Positions 45,901 to 54,463 of a stretch of DNA of 64,000 nt are shown piece after piece (the stretch's first letter is position 1; every line of letters begins with the position of its first letter). This DNA is from Acinetobacter tibetensis. GTDB lineage: Bacteria > Pseudomonadota > Gammaproteobacteria > Pseudomonadales > Moraxellaceae. Under the pieces are notes generated by a model. The model saw only the letters and a program-made list of their open reading frames with translations, did not search any database and had not been told where the DNA came from. The position numbers and the translations under genes were made by a program. The stretch lies in assembly GCF_023824315.1 (NCBI RefSeq), contig NZ_CP098732.1, positions 1,426,001 to 1,490,000 on the forward strand, read 5' to 3'.

Positions 45901-47458
45901 CAATGGTTATGCGAAAGCAGCTTGGGCGCAAGGCAGTAAACCTAAAATCGATGCGCGAATGGTATCGCGTCAAGGCATAATTGGAATTGCTGCTGAGGAT
46001 CCTCAAGATACGGCATCTTCATTGAGATATGACGAAATTTCAGTGAATGCGAAAAGTGTTGCGCAAGGACTACAGCTTCGTTTAGATGTAAAAGCACCTG
46101 AAATTGGTACGGGTTATACCAATGTCATTATCGACCCTTTCAAAGCAAATAAGCCTATACAAGGTGAGATTGCGTTTAATGAAGTGCAACTAAAAGTCTT
46201 TAAACCATTTATAAAAGATATCCGTACTTTAAGTGGAACACTTTCTTTTGCAGGGAAAATTGGTGGTGAGCTTTTGGAACCACGCTTAACAGGCGAAATG
46301 CGTTTAAAAGATGGTGTGATCAGTATGATTTCACTACCTATCAATTTAACCAATGTTCAAGTTTATTCTTCCATTCGTAATGACCATGCCATTATTAATG
46401 GAGCATTTAATAGTGGTCAGGGGGTTGGTTTACTTACAGGAAATGTGGACTGGAAAAATGAGCCACGTATTCAATTACATTTAAAAGGCGATAATCTATT
46501 AATTCGACAAGCACCTTTAATTACGGCATTAGTTACCCCAGACTTTAGTTTGGATGTTATGCCTTTCCAGAAAAAATTAGTATTAAAAGGTGAGGTTGAC
46601 GTTCCGCGTGCGTTAATCTCGATGCCTGAATCTTCTGCTCCAGTGGTGGATGTTTCTTCTGATGTTCGAATTGTACAAGAGGGACAAGATCAGTTGGCAA
46701 TCTTAAAGTCAGCACGTCCTTGGGATATTAAAGCGGATGTGATGATTAATTTAGGCAAACAAGTTGTCTTCCAAGGCTTTAATAGTCGAATTCCATTGGT
46801 AGGACGCTTATATTTATCACAACGTGGTGTTGAAACAGCAATGCGAGCGAATGGTGCGATAGGTGTAAGTCAGAAGGTTAAAATCGAAGCCTATGGACAA
46901 AGTCTCGATTTAAATCGTGCAATTGCGCGTTTCAATGGCCCTTTGTCCAATCCAACCTTGGATGTCGATACCAATAAGATCATACAAGGAACCATCGTCG
47001 GAGTACGTGTTACGGGTACAGCAAGCAATCCAAATATTCAAGTTTACAATGACGGTAGTTTGACTGAACAAGAAGCCATGAATGCATTAATTACAGGGCG
47101 TATTAATGAGGGTGCGAATAATATTAATCAGACTGAAACATTTAAGTCTGATGTAAATAACACCATCGCAGCAGCAGGAATTAGTATGGGCTTGGGTGGA
47201 ACAAGAGCCTTTACTAATCAGTTGGGGCAATCCTTTGGTTTAAGCGGTTTGGCGCTAGATGCTCAAGGTACAGGTGATGATACTCAAGTGAGTGTAACGG
47301 GGTATCTTACGCCAGATCTGTATATTCGTTATGGGGTCGGTGTGTTTACACCAGTCAACAAATTAACATTACGTTATCAAATCAATCAAAAATTGTATTT
47401 GGAAGCGAGCCAGTCAGTCGATCGTGCTGTAGATTTCTTCTATAACTGGCGTTTCTAA
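42938..47458 (+). CDS. tamB: TamB translocation/assembly protein (DUF490)
   Basis: A 1506-residue AsmA-like protein. One N-terminal membrane helix (about residues 22-45, VMRSVLLTLLLLVILLVSAF) is followed by a very long beta-repeat body, which in this family forms a hydrophobic groove spanning the periplasm. The C-terminal DUF490 domain holds FNGPLSNPTLDVDTNKI (about 1330) and ends VDRAVDFFYNWRF. With TamA it works in outer membrane protein assembly and, as shown for related proteins, phospholipid transport. Same operon as tamA. Confidence 0.95.
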   Translation: MAEVEQQKQELPESPLPKKRRVMRSVLLTLLLLVILLVSAFAIMFSTDKGSKFLLNRVLERQHIIHYEYEGGNLLKGIILKNILVTLSAVDVKIDRAEVTLGWRALVHKEVHLYNADVRNLQVITKTPPSNEPFQFKEIRLPFTLRLDHVDVDHLLIKTHASSVNFKDIELNEALWSNTKLEFEDSRADMGYLAIKNATGNMDFQGKYPLHAKAIVNIPALNHSLNVHDIQVVAKGSLDTITAGFATNTPDLLSGWGVVHPVRSHVPMFGQLKFENYHWPLLTDQKLFTQAGVLRYQGDIQRLNLGLSTDLTGQNLPKGKYTAVMHTDLAHQLNIDQFNGQVMNGTVNAKGLVSWEKHVHWDVQGRLNKINPKDKLIPQVVKDFLPPSLDAKIASTGRLEKGLHLTGLVDFDQYETWNLKLNQNEAKPKRPQPMLLDVAWKNIDRAMPYIGWLKSDSGDVQIRLVEGQQNVVVSSAIGQHESALLPAGQYKAQLDIKKNILKVPSFSYVANKGSLSGQASVILPTDKTQLKWDAKLKAQDFNPQTVVAAAPVDLVNGQIQASGYAKPNQHIIELKAINLVGHLPQQAQQETVQLTGKSTVAVLFHDVKAGGGFKSFAVNYDGALKSSKIKESSGLLKVKVSGTPLLLKIDQFQHDGAAGKILAQGKVDLSKGIGWNVNASLVRFKPQYFVSTVRGEISGIVQTEGFWSDALKRINIQKLNVAGYINNKAVRGTGNLALVLNNTQKGFLPQQFEANNLYMSYANNQIQATGNAQNLRLKINAPALYELYGGLRGRAYGYLNIQSQPRLQATANLTVDDFRVGNILSMQKLRVQGQLPTSEITPTLLKAEMTNLRSGNREIQQGVVSLAGTRKAHVLKVQGNNRFSNFYVQLAGGFNGNNSWLGQIQKGDFDSVRVRLVQRQNASVVFNQNTTELFVGAHCWASQQSELCFDQPIRISKAKGNISFVTKNLDLNDFAAFMPEGLAITGKANGYAKAAWAQGSKPKIDARMVSRQGIIGIAAEDPQDTASSLRYDEISVNAKSVAQGLQLRLDVKAPEIGTGYTNVIIDPFKANKPIQGEIAFNEVQLKVFKPFIKDIRTLSGTLSFAGKIGGELLEPRLTGEMRLKDGVISMISLPINLTNVQVYSSIRNDHAIINGAFNSGQGVGLLTGNVDWKNEPRIQLHLKGDNLLIRQAPLITALVTPDFSLDVMPFQKKLVLKGEVDVPRALISMPESSAPVVDVSSDVRIVQEGQDQLAILKSARPWDIKADVMINLGKQVVFQGFNSRIPLVGRLYLSQRGVETAMRANGAIGVSQKVKIEAYGQSLDLNRAIARFNGPLSNPTLDVDTNKIIQGTIVGVRVTGTASNPNIQVYNDGSLTEQEAMNALITGRINEGANNINQTETFKSDVNNTIAAAGISMGLGGTRAFTNQLGQSFGLSGLALDAQGTGDDTQVSVTGYLTPDLYIRYGVGVFTPVNKLTLRYQINQKLYLEASQSVDRAVDFFYNWRF

Positions 47459-47540
47459 GTCACGGAAATCATATTTTTAGTAAGATACTGTTTATAATCA
47501 TATTATTGTGGATTTAACCAGTATTAAGAAATACGGATGC

Positions 47541-47618
47541 AGACTGTTAAGTAATTTCAGATTAAAAATACAAAGGTTTAACTTGTAGACTTTGTCTGAA
47601 ATGACACTTAACAGGTCT
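47541..47618. repeat. Imperfect inverted repeat downstream of tamB
   Basis: 47541-47561 and 47595-47618 are complementary apart from a few extra bases (core TGTTAAGT and TTTCAGA with their complements). It could be a structured 3' end of the tamA-tamB transcript or a decayed repeat. No T-run follows. Confidence 0.5.
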
Positions 47619-47631
47619 ATGGATATCCTAC

Positions 47632-47868
47632 TTATTGGGAACTATCGCCGCCGTTATGAGTTGGATGTTGAGATTCAGTGGCTGAATGTTCTGCAGTGCT
47701 TGTTGGTTTTTGGGTGACTTTGGGTTCGCGGTTAGGCATATACTCTGGATCGCTTGACATCGCTAAATATAAAAAAGAAAAAAAGATGGTCGTGATAATT
47801 CCAACAATAATAATAAATTTCCAACCCAATACTGTTGATTCGCTGTCGTTAGAAGAAGGTGTTTTCAT
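47632..47868 (-). CDS. Small single-pass membrane protein
   Basis: 78 residues if started at 47868, MKTPSSNDSESTVLGWKFII, with one membrane helix (about residues 15-35) and a Pro/Ser/Thr/His-rich tail ending HNGGDSSQ. A longer in-frame start at 47988 would add 40 residues with a second hydrophobic stretch. Neither start has a clear ribosome site. Family not recognised. Convergent with tamB. Confidence 0.5.
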   Translation of the reverse strand: MKTPSSNDSESTVLGWKFIIIVGIITTIFFSFLYLAMSSDPEYMPNREPKVTQKPTSTAEHSATESQHPTHNGGDSSQ

Positions 47869-48586
47869 AAAAAGCCCAAATGGGAAAAAGGCTATGTATA
47901 ACACAAAGCTAGTGCTAGGTGATAATTGGTTGAAAAAATAATTTATGTCTTTTAGTTTGATCCCAATACTTAATGTTAGTCGAGCCAAAAGAAAGAAAAG
48001 GACGAAATAAAACCTATTAAGGGCTGTTTAATGTAATTATACGAATCATTACAGGATGTATTTAAAGTTTCATTCGTATTTACAGATTAGCTCTGAATAT
48101 CAGTGATATTCGAATACAATAATAATCTGCAATTGGTAAAACCATAGTGATATTACGAGATTAGCTATCAAAAAAGTAATAACAGTTTTCATCTACTCAT
48201 GGATAGTACAGGTTTAAAATACCTGAGCGAGGGGGAGGGGAAATATAAGAAGCATCAGTCGTAATATCACTGTTCATGGAGTAAATTACATATCGGTATA
48301 ATGGGTGCAGGAATCTTTCAAATATATAAGTTTCAGCTCACTACAAATAATGTTAGTTTGATTCAGAAGTAGTCAGAGATTTAATACATTCTTTTTAAAA
48401 ATATAGCTTCCACTACGCCCTTTATATTTTAACGAGCTTCGAAAAAGTATTTCCATCGTACTTGAGGTGATTCATCTAGATCAAGAAAACCTATAGATAA
48501 CAGACACTAGATATCTAAAATCAATTAAACCATATGAAGAGTAGGTGTATAGTGATTGGACTTGCTAATTTTGAGCGATAATCACC
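47869..48586. other. 718-bp stretch without a supported gene
   Basis: No supported reading frame. It holds three copies of the word AGTGATATT followed by a CGA or ACGA end: two direct (48102-48113; 48146-48158) and one inverted (48259-48271). GATTAGCT also occurs twice. A small palindrome, CAGGT/ACCTG around 7 nt, lies near 48210. These look like binding sites or remnants of a decayed element. Confidence 0.6.
48146..48271. repeat. 13-bp perfect inverted repeat bounding about 100 bp
   Basis: AGTGATATTACGA (48146-48158) and its exact complement (48259-48271) enclose 100 bp. Flanking CCAT/ATGG triplet-plus bases continue the symmetry loosely. The enclosed DNA has no ORF. The layout resembles a miniature inverted-repeat element or paired operators, but no target-site duplication was found. 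Confidence 0.6.
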
Positions 48587-48790
48587 ATGCCAATCAAATT
48601 TGTACTGCGTTTTGCAGCGATTTTATTTTCTGTTTTAATCTTGGCGGCAATAGCTATTCAATTTTTCTTCAATCCTGACTATACCGTGATCTTTTGGATC
48701 TTCTCTGTACCTTTCATTTTGGGTATACCAATTTTAGCTTCTGTAGTTTTAACGAAAAATGAAGAACTTGATATTTATTCAGTGAATTAA
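48587..48790 (+). CDS. Small two-helix membrane protein
   Basis: 67 residues: MPIKFVLRFAAILFSVLILA and a second hydrophobic helix (TVIFWIFSVPFILGIPILAS) with a short acidic tail. No family recognised. It is followed by a good terminator, which supports it as a real gene. The region before it has no clear ribosome site. Confidence 0.6.
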   Translation: MPIKFVLRFAAILFSVLILAAIAIQFFFNPDYTVIFWIFSVPFILGIPILASVVLTKNEELDIYSVN

Positions 48791-48822
48791 AATTGTTGTA
48801 TAAAATAAGTTTTAAGCATAAG

Positions 48823-48850
48823 AAGCTCATCATTTGATGGGCTTTTTTGA
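48823..48850 (+). terminator. Terminator after the small membrane protein
   Basis: AAGCTCATC (48823-48831) pairs with GATGGGCTT (48836-48844), with one wobble pair, followed by T6. Confidence 0.8.
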
Positions 48851-48928
48851 TGGATATTTAGCAAAAATCGCACAGTTTGTTTTCAATATTTTTGCTATGT
48901 TAATCTTTTATTTAAAGAAATATCCTTT

Positions 48929-49363
48929 ATGAAAAAAATCGTGATGCTTGGACTGATTATGGCGGCTTTGTCGGGTTGTAGCACTGCACAAAAGAGTGAA
49001 ACTGTAAGACCAAACGTTGGTATGGCAAATCCTGCAAGTACTTTTTGTGTTGAACAAAATGGTAAATTAGAAATTAGAAAAGAAGCGAATGGTGAGGTTG
49101 GGTATTGTCATTTACCTAATGGGCAGATTGTTGAAGAGTGGGAATTTTTCCGTGCAAATCAGGCAAAATGTGTACCTGAACAAGCGGCGGCTTTGGTTGG
49201 GCAGAGTGGCTTGACCGAGGCGCAAATTAAACAAAAAACGAGTGCACATATCGTACGTTTAGTTCAACCAGATCAACCTGTGACGATGGATTATCGTGAA
49301 GACCGTGTTACGGTTACGATTAATCCGAAAGACAATAAAGTGGTTCAAGCGAGTTGTGGTTAA
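48929..49363 (+). CDS. Lipoprotein with DUF333-like and I78 peptidase-inhibitor-like domains
   Basis: 144 residues: lipoprotein signal MKKIVMLGLIMAALSG then Cys17. Residues about 32-72 (GMANPASTFCVEQNGKLEI ... GQIVEEWEFFR) match DUF333, a small haemolysin-associated envelope domain. Residues about 78-144 (AALVGQSGLTEAQIKQK; TMDYREDRVTVTI; final ASCG) match the I78 family of secreted peptidase inhibitors. It probably sits in the outer membrane facing the periplasm. It is followed by a terminator. Confidence 0.8.
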   Translation: MKKIVMLGLIMAALSGCSTAQKSETVRPNVGMANPASTFCVEQNGKLEIRKEANGEVGYCHLPNGQIVEEWEFFRANQAKCVPEQAAALVGQSGLTEAQIKQKTSAHIVRLVQPDQPVTMDYREDRVTVTINPKDNKVVQASCG

Positions 49364-49378
49364 TTTGTTCAGTGAAAT

Positions 49379-49400
49379 AAGCCCAAATCAGGGCTTTTTT
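49379..49400 (+). terminator. Terminator after the DUF333/I78 lipoprotein
   Basis: AAGCCC pairs with GGGCTT around 6 nt, then T6. Confidence 0.8.
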
Positions 49401-49474
49401 CACATTTGCAGCTTGTAATAGTTCTTCATTTTAAAAAGTTTGACTATCATAGAGCGCAAAATTGGAGAGTATGC

Positions 49475-49834
49475 ATGAAAAAAGTTTATTTTTTGGCTAT
49501 TGTGGCAGCATTAGCTGGATGTTCTGAAAAGAAGCCATTAACGCCTGAAGAACAATGGCATGGTTACTGTACCAGTATGGGTAATGCTGCACGTTCAATT
49601 ATGCTTGATCGTCAAAGTGCTATTGAAAAAGATAAAGCCATAGAACACGCGAATAAAATTGATGATGAATTTACCAAAAAGTTCATTTTGGGGATTATTG
49701 AACAAGTCTATGCCTTGCCAGAAGAGCAAATTAAACAAGATAAAGACGCAGCACGTGAGCAAATTAAGGCACAAACTACAGAGAAATGTTTGGTAACGCC
49801 ACATGATCAATTGCCAGAGTATAAGCAGTTTTAA
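49475..49834 (+). CDS. Small lipoprotein of unknown function
   Basis: Starting at 49475 gives 119 residues: MKKVYFLAIVAALAG then Cys16. The mature part is helical and charged, with Cys at about 32 and Cys at about 106 that could pair. The ribosome site TTGGAGAG supports this ATG; an overlapping ATG 4 bp upstream is out of frame, and the open frame upstream has no signal. No family recognised. Confidence 0.72.
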   Translation: MKKVYFLAIVAALAGCSEKKPLTPEEQWHGYCTSMGNAARSIMLDRQSAIEKDKAIEHANKIDDEFTKKFILGIIEQVYALPEEQIKQDKDAAREQIKAQTTEKCLVTPHDQLPEYKQF

Positions 49835-49887
49835 TGAGCTATAACGGATAAAATACAATCCTTCCTGAAAATTTAAATGCAAAATGT

Positions 49888-49919
49888 AGCCTTGTGTAAT
49901 AGTGATACAGGGCTTTTTT
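49888..49919 (+). terminator. Terminator after the small lipoprotein
   Basis: AGCCTTGT (49888-49895) pairs with ACAGGGCT (49907-49914) with one wobble pair, followed by T6. Confidence 0.7.
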
Positions 49920-50079
49920 GCTTGGGTAGGTTATCCATATAACAACATAGTTTTATTTATGATCAATAAAATAGCCTAAGCATATTTAAAATATATGATG
50001 AATGAGATTTGAAGATATAAAAAACTAGCAATTTTAAACAATAATGAAGGCAGAATAATAGCAACCAATGAGGTGAGAG

Positions 50080-50349
50080 ATGGAAGTTGTTGGTTATTTA
50101 AATCACGCAGATTTACTTTCACAAGGTGAAACACATTGTATGATCATCACGGGTAGTCATTATGTGCTCAGCCTTGGCGATAGAGTTTCTATACAACACT
50201 CAATTGATGCAGATTTAAAGCTCTATGCTGTAAAAATTTCATTTATTGGCACACAGCATTTTATGCTGCATGAGGATGAAGTTCAGATCAAATTTGAAGG
50301 GGATAAATCTGCCTTGGTGGAGTATTTACGAGAAACCACTGTCCACTAA
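50080..50349 (+). CDS. Hypothetical protein
   Basis: 89 residues, MEVVGYLNHADLLSQGETHC, probably a small beta-rich soluble protein. No family recognised. A GAGGTGAGAG sequence gives a good ribosome site, and a strong terminator follows, so the gene is likely real and monocistronic. Confidence 0.65.
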   Translation: MEVVGYLNHADLLSQGETHCMIITGSHYVLSLGDRVSIQHSIDADLKLYAVKISFIGTQHFMLHEDEVQIKFEGDKSALVEYLRETTVH

Positions 50350-50370
50350 GGTTGAATATTTATCTGGAGT

Positions 50371-50400
50371 AAAAAAAGGCAACATAAGTTGCCTTTTTTT
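50371..50400 (+). terminator. Terminator after the 89-residue gene
   Basis: AAAAAAAGGCAAC pairs with GTTGCCTTTTTTT around ATAA. Confidence 0.9.
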
Positions 50401-50644
50401 GTTTTTGAATGGCAGTTCAAAGTTAATGTGAAAAAAGTCCAAACGATCTGACTGTATTGTTGTTTTTATGTGCAATTGATATGAGCATCATTTAGTTAGA
50501 AAATAATGGGCATCACGAAGAAACACTTGTAGCGCATTAACTTTTAACTGGAATTTTAGTAAAATCAAGCAGTCCATATTATTTGCGTAGCTTTATTTAA
50601 AGCAGGAATGCGTAAATAATTTTTTAAAAAAGAGGAATAACACC

Positions 50645-53284
50645 GTGCTAGAAGCTTACCGCCAACACGTTGCAGAACGTGCCGCACTCGGAGTCCCACC
50701 GAAGCCACTTGATGATGCTCAAACAGCTGCATTAGTTGAATTATTAAAAAACCCACCAGCTGGCGAAGAAGCATTTTTAGTTGATTTACTAGAAAACCGT
50801 GTTCCAGCGGGTGTTGACCAAGCTGCATACGTTAAAGCTGCTTTCTTAGCTGCTTTGGCTAAAGGCGAGGCGACCTCTCCATTAGTTTCTAAAGAACGTG
50901 CGGTTTACTTACTAGGTACTATGCTTGGTGGTTATAACGTTGCTCCTTTAGTTACTCTTCTTGATGATGCTGCACTTGCTGAATTAGCGGCTGAAGCATT
51001 GAAGAAAACTCTTCTTGTATTTGATGCGTTCCATGACGTTGCAGACAAAGCGAAAGCGGGTAATGCGAATGCACAAGCAGTTATGCAATCGTGGGCTGAC
51101 GCTGAATGGTTTACTAGCCGTAAAGATGTTCCAACTGAAATCAAACTTACTGTTTTCAAAGTAACTGGCGAAACCAACACTGACGACTTGTCACCTGCGC
51201 AAGACGCATGGAGCCGTCCAGACATTCCATTGCACGCAAATGCAATGTTGAAAAACGTACGTGACGGTATCAACCCAGAAGTTCCTGGTGAAGTTGGCCC
51301 ATTAAACCAAATCAAAGACTTAATCGCGAAAGGCAACCAAGTTGCTTACGTCGGTGACGTTGTTGGTACTGGTTCAAGCCGTAAATCAGCAACCAACTCT
51401 GTACTTTGGTTCTTCGGTGACGAAATTGCTCACATCCCGAACAAAAAAGACGGTGGTTACTGCTTAGGTTCTAAAATCGCTCCGATTTTCTTCAACACAA
51501 TGGAAGATGCTGGCGCATTGCCAATCGAAATTGATGTTGCAAACATGAACATGGGCGACGAAATCGTTCTTAACATTGATCATGCTGCTGCAAAAGTAAC
51601 TGCAACTAAAGACGGTGCAGTAATTGCTGAAGCTGAATTAAAAACTCCAGTACTTCTAGACGAAGTGCGTGCCGGTGGTCGTATCAACTTAATCGTTGGT
51701 CGTGGTTTGACCACTAAAGCGCGTGAAGCTTTAGGTCTTGCTCCATCTACTTTATTCCGTACTCCAGTTCAACCTGCTCCTACTGGCAAAGGTTTCACTC
51801 AAGCACAGAAAATGGTTGGTCGCGCATGTGGTCTTCCAGAAGGTCAAGGCGTACTTCCAGGTACTTACTGTGAACCTAAGATGACGACTGTTGGTTCGCA
51901 AGATACCACTGGTCCAATGACTCGTGACGAATTAAAAGACTTGGCTTGCCTAGGTTTCTCTGCTGATCTTGTTATGCAATCTTTCTGTCACACAGCAGCG
52001 TATCCAAAACCAGTTGACGTTCAAATGCAGCACACGCTTCCTGATTTCATCATGAACCGTGGTGGTGTGTCTTTACGCCCAGGTGACGGTATTATTCACT
52101 CTTGGTTAAACCGTATGCTTCTTCCAGATACAGTTGGTACTGGTGGTGACTCGCATACTCGTTTCCCAATTGGTATTTCATTCCCTGCGGGTTCTGGTCT
52201 TGTAGCGTTCGCTGCTGCGACTGGTGTTATGCCATTAGACATGCCTGAGTCTGTACTTGTTAAGTTCAAAGGTAAAATGCAACCTGGTATCACACTACGT
52301 GACCTTGTACATGCAATTCCTTACGTTGCGATTCAGCAAGGTGACTTAACTGTAGAGAAGAAAGGTAAGAAAAACATCTTCTCTGGTCGTATCCTTGAGA
52401 TTGACTTAACAGAAATGGAAACTGACCTAACTGTTGAGCAAGCATTCGAACTTTCTGATGCGTCTGCTGAACGTTCTGCTGCGGGTTGTTCTATCACGCT
52501 TTCTGAAGAGAAAGTTGCTGAATACCTGAAATCAAACATCACAATGTTGAAGTGGATGATTTCTGAAGGTTATGGCGATGCGCGTACTATGGCTCGTCGT
52601 GTTGAGAACATGGAAAAATGGTTAGCGAACCCATCACTTCTTAAAGCTGATGCTGACGCTGAATACACGAAAGTGTATGAAATTGACCTTGCGACAATTA
52701 CTGAACCAGTTCTTTGCTGCCCGAATGACCCAGATGACGCTAAATTGCTTTCTGACGTTCAAGGCGTGAAAATTGACGAAGTATTCGTTGGTTCATGTAT
52801 GACAAACATTGGTCACTTCCGCGCAACTGGTAAGTTGTTAGAGAAAGTTCCTGGTGGCGTACTTTCAACTCGTTTGTGGATTGCTCCTCCTACGCGTATG
52901 GACGAACGTCAATTGATGGAAGAAGGTTTCTACAATACTTATGGTAAAGCTGGCGCGCGTACTGAAATGCCAGGTTGTTCATTATGTATGGGTAACCAAG
53001 CACGTGTAGCTCCGAACACAACTTGTGTATCGACTTCTACTCGTAACTTCCCGAACCGTTTAGGTCAAGGTGCGAACGTTTACTTAGCGTCTGCTGAACT
53101 TGCATCTGTTGCTGCTGTACTTGGTAAATTACCAACTCCAGAAGAATACCAACAGTATGCAGCTCAAATTGATAGCATGTCTGCTGACATCTACCAATAC
53201 TTAAGCTTCGACAAAATGGGCGACTATACTGACGCTGCTGCGAATGTTGATACGAAGAAAATTGCTGCTGCTCAGTTGACTTAA
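50645..53284 (+). CDS. acnB: Aconitate hydratase B
   Basis: An 879-residue [4Fe-4S] enzyme of the TCA cycle that isomerises citrate to isocitrate, and in other bacteria also hydrates 2-methyl-cis-aconitate. It starts with GTG after GAGGAA. The N-terminal HEAT-like domain, the swivel domain (about residues 170-370; KVTGETNTDDLSPAQDAWSR) and the cluster ligands Cys in VFVGSCMTNIGH and PGCSLCMGNQAR are present. Codon use is strongly biased, consistent with high expression. A perfect palindromic terminator follows. Confidence 0.97.
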   Translation: MLEAYRQHVAERAALGVPPKPLDDAQTAALVELLKNPPAGEEAFLVDLLENRVPAGVDQAAYVKAAFLAALAKGEATSPLVSKERAVYLLGTMLGGYNVAPLVTLLDDAALAELAAEALKKTLLVFDAFHDVADKAKAGNANAQAVMQSWADAEWFTSRKDVPTEIKLTVFKVTGETNTDDLSPAQDAWSRPDIPLHANAMLKNVRDGINPEVPGEVGPLNQIKDLIAKGNQVAYVGDVVGTGSSRKSATNSVLWFFGDEIAHIPNKKDGGYCLGSKIAPIFFNTMEDAGALPIEIDVANMNMGDEIVLNIDHAAAKVTATKDGAVIAEAELKTPVLLDEVRAGGRINLIVGRGLTTKAREALGLAPSTLFRTPVQPAPTGKGFTQAQKMVGRACGLPEGQGVLPGTYCEPKMTTVGSQDTTGPMTRDELKDLACLGFSADLVMQSFCHTAAYPKPVDVQMQHTLPDFIMNRGGVSLRPGDGIIHSWLNRMLLPDTVGTGGDSHTRFPIGISFPAGSGLVAFAAATGVMPLDMPESVLVKFKGKMQPGITLRDLVHAIPYVAIQQGDLTVEKKGKKNIFSGRILEIDLTEMETDLTVEQAFELSDASAERSAAGCSITLSEEKVAEYLKSNITMLKWMISEGYGDARTMARRVENMEKWLANPSLLKADADAEYTKVYEIDLATITEPVLCCPNDPDDAKLLSDVQGVKIDEVFVGSCMTNIGHFRATGKLLEKVPGGVLSTRLWIAPPTRMDERQLMEEGFYNTYGKAGARTEMPGCSLCMGNQARVAPNTTCVSTSTRNFPNRLGQGANVYLASAELASVAAVLGKLPTPEEYQQYAAQIDSMSADIYQYLSFDKMGDYTDAAANVDTKKIAAAQLT

Positions 53285-53314
53285 TTGATTGATAATTAAG
53301 TTTTAATGAGTTAG

Positions 53315-53347
53315 AAATAAGGGCTGATTAATCAGCCCTTATTTTTT
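53315..53347 (+). terminator. 30-bp palindromic terminator of acnB, abutting the next start codon
   Basis: A perfect 30-bp palindrome centred between 53329 and 53330 (half site AAATAAGGGCTGATT), followed directly by the T-run whose end touches the ATG of the next reading frame at 53348. Confidence 0.85.
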
Positions 53348-54340
53348 ATGACAGATAATCCATTTGCATTCTATGAAGAACAATTAAATAATTTGAAAAA
53401 TAAATTGATTGAAGCTAATTGTGAAAAGCTAGAAATTATAGAAAAAAGCTTTTTAGTTAAAGGAATAATGGTGAAAAGTTTAGATTATTATCATGCGGTT
53501 GGTCTGGTCTTAAGAACTGATCGAACAATTGATAAGATAATTTCTCTAAAACAAGATAAAGATGGTTTATATAATTGGAATGATTTAAAAGAACGAATCC
53601 CAAATGTTTTTGGCGTGGGTTATTTTTCTTATGAAAATTATTATTTGATGGTCAGTCATTTTTTTAGAAGAGGTTACGATCAATTAAATAATTTTACGCC
53701 TTCATTCATTGATGAATTTTATAAATTAGACAAAAATCATATGCATGCTTCTTTATCTTTAGATGATGATGCAATTCGTATTGATGAACCAAGACCTTAT
53801 TTTGAAGCAGATGCTTGGTTTGGTGCTCTGTTTCAAAATAAAATTTCTCTAATTGAAGATGGAATAATTAAATGTAGACCACCAATACATCAGAAACCAA
53901 ACTTTGTTAGACGTTTATACAATAATAATTATTCTCTTGATATGAAATGGAGTACGAAAGGCAATATTAAAACATTTCAATTATCTGAGTTTAAGGATGA
54001 ATCAGTAACAATTGCAGTAGAAGGGCAAATTAGGCATCCCGTAAGATATATTCATGCTGAATATAATTTAGATACTAATTCATTTCAGCATTTTGATGGT
54101 GCTATACATTTTTATAATAAAAATCATTACTTGGAGAAAAGAGATAGTGATTTGAATTATGAATCCAAATATGGTGCGAATTTTAAAGCAAAATCGAAAA
54201 AATTATTTAGATTAGATGGTGTTATAACTGTTGAGCAGTGGTCAAATTTAACAACACATTTCTTACACGGAAATCCATTAATTATTGAGTATTTTACGGG
54301 TGACTATCCGCAATATGTCAAAAAAATACTAAATATATAA
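53348..54340 (+). CDS. AT-rich orphan gene of unknown function
   Basis: 330 residues, no signal peptide or membrane helix. Rich in Asn, Lys, Tyr, Phe and Asp. No domain recognised; a possible core lies around HMHASLSLDDDAIR and YFEADAWFGALFQNKISLI (about residues 136-180). Base use is clearly more AT-rich than acnB. The first ATG lies 3 bp after the acnB terminator palindrome and has no ribosome site; an in-frame ATG at 53468 has AAGGA 4 nt upstream and would give 290 residues. Likely acquired. Confidence 0.6.
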   Translation: MTDNPFAFYEEQLNNLKNKLIEANCEKLEIIEKSFLVKGIMVKSLDYYHAVGLVLRTDRTIDKIISLKQDKDGLYNWNDLKERIPNVFGVGYFSYENYYLMVSHFFRRGYDQLNNFTPSFIDEFYKLDKNHMHASLSLDDDAIRIDEPRPYFEADAWFGALFQNKISLIEDGIIKCRPPIHQKPNFVRRLYNNNYSLDMKWSTKGNIKTFQLSEFKDESVTIAVEGQIRHPVRYIHAEYNLDTNSFQHFDGAIHFYNKNHYLEKRDSDLNYESKYGANFKAKSKKLFRLDGVITVEQWSNLTTHFLHGNPLIIEYFTGDYPQYVKKILNI

Positions 54341-54463
54341 AGCTAGTATTCTTTGATTTTTAAAAATTAAACCATCAATAAGTAATTCATTGATCTTTAC
54401 ACTTCACTTATTTCATCGTTTAATCCCCACATTGAAAACTGCTTTAAAAGTAGATCTAAGCAA

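Noticed and set aside
50932..51336. 134-codon open frame on the minus strand inside acnB
   Set aside because: It is the antisense shadow of a highly biased gene; no ribosome site and no recognisable protein.
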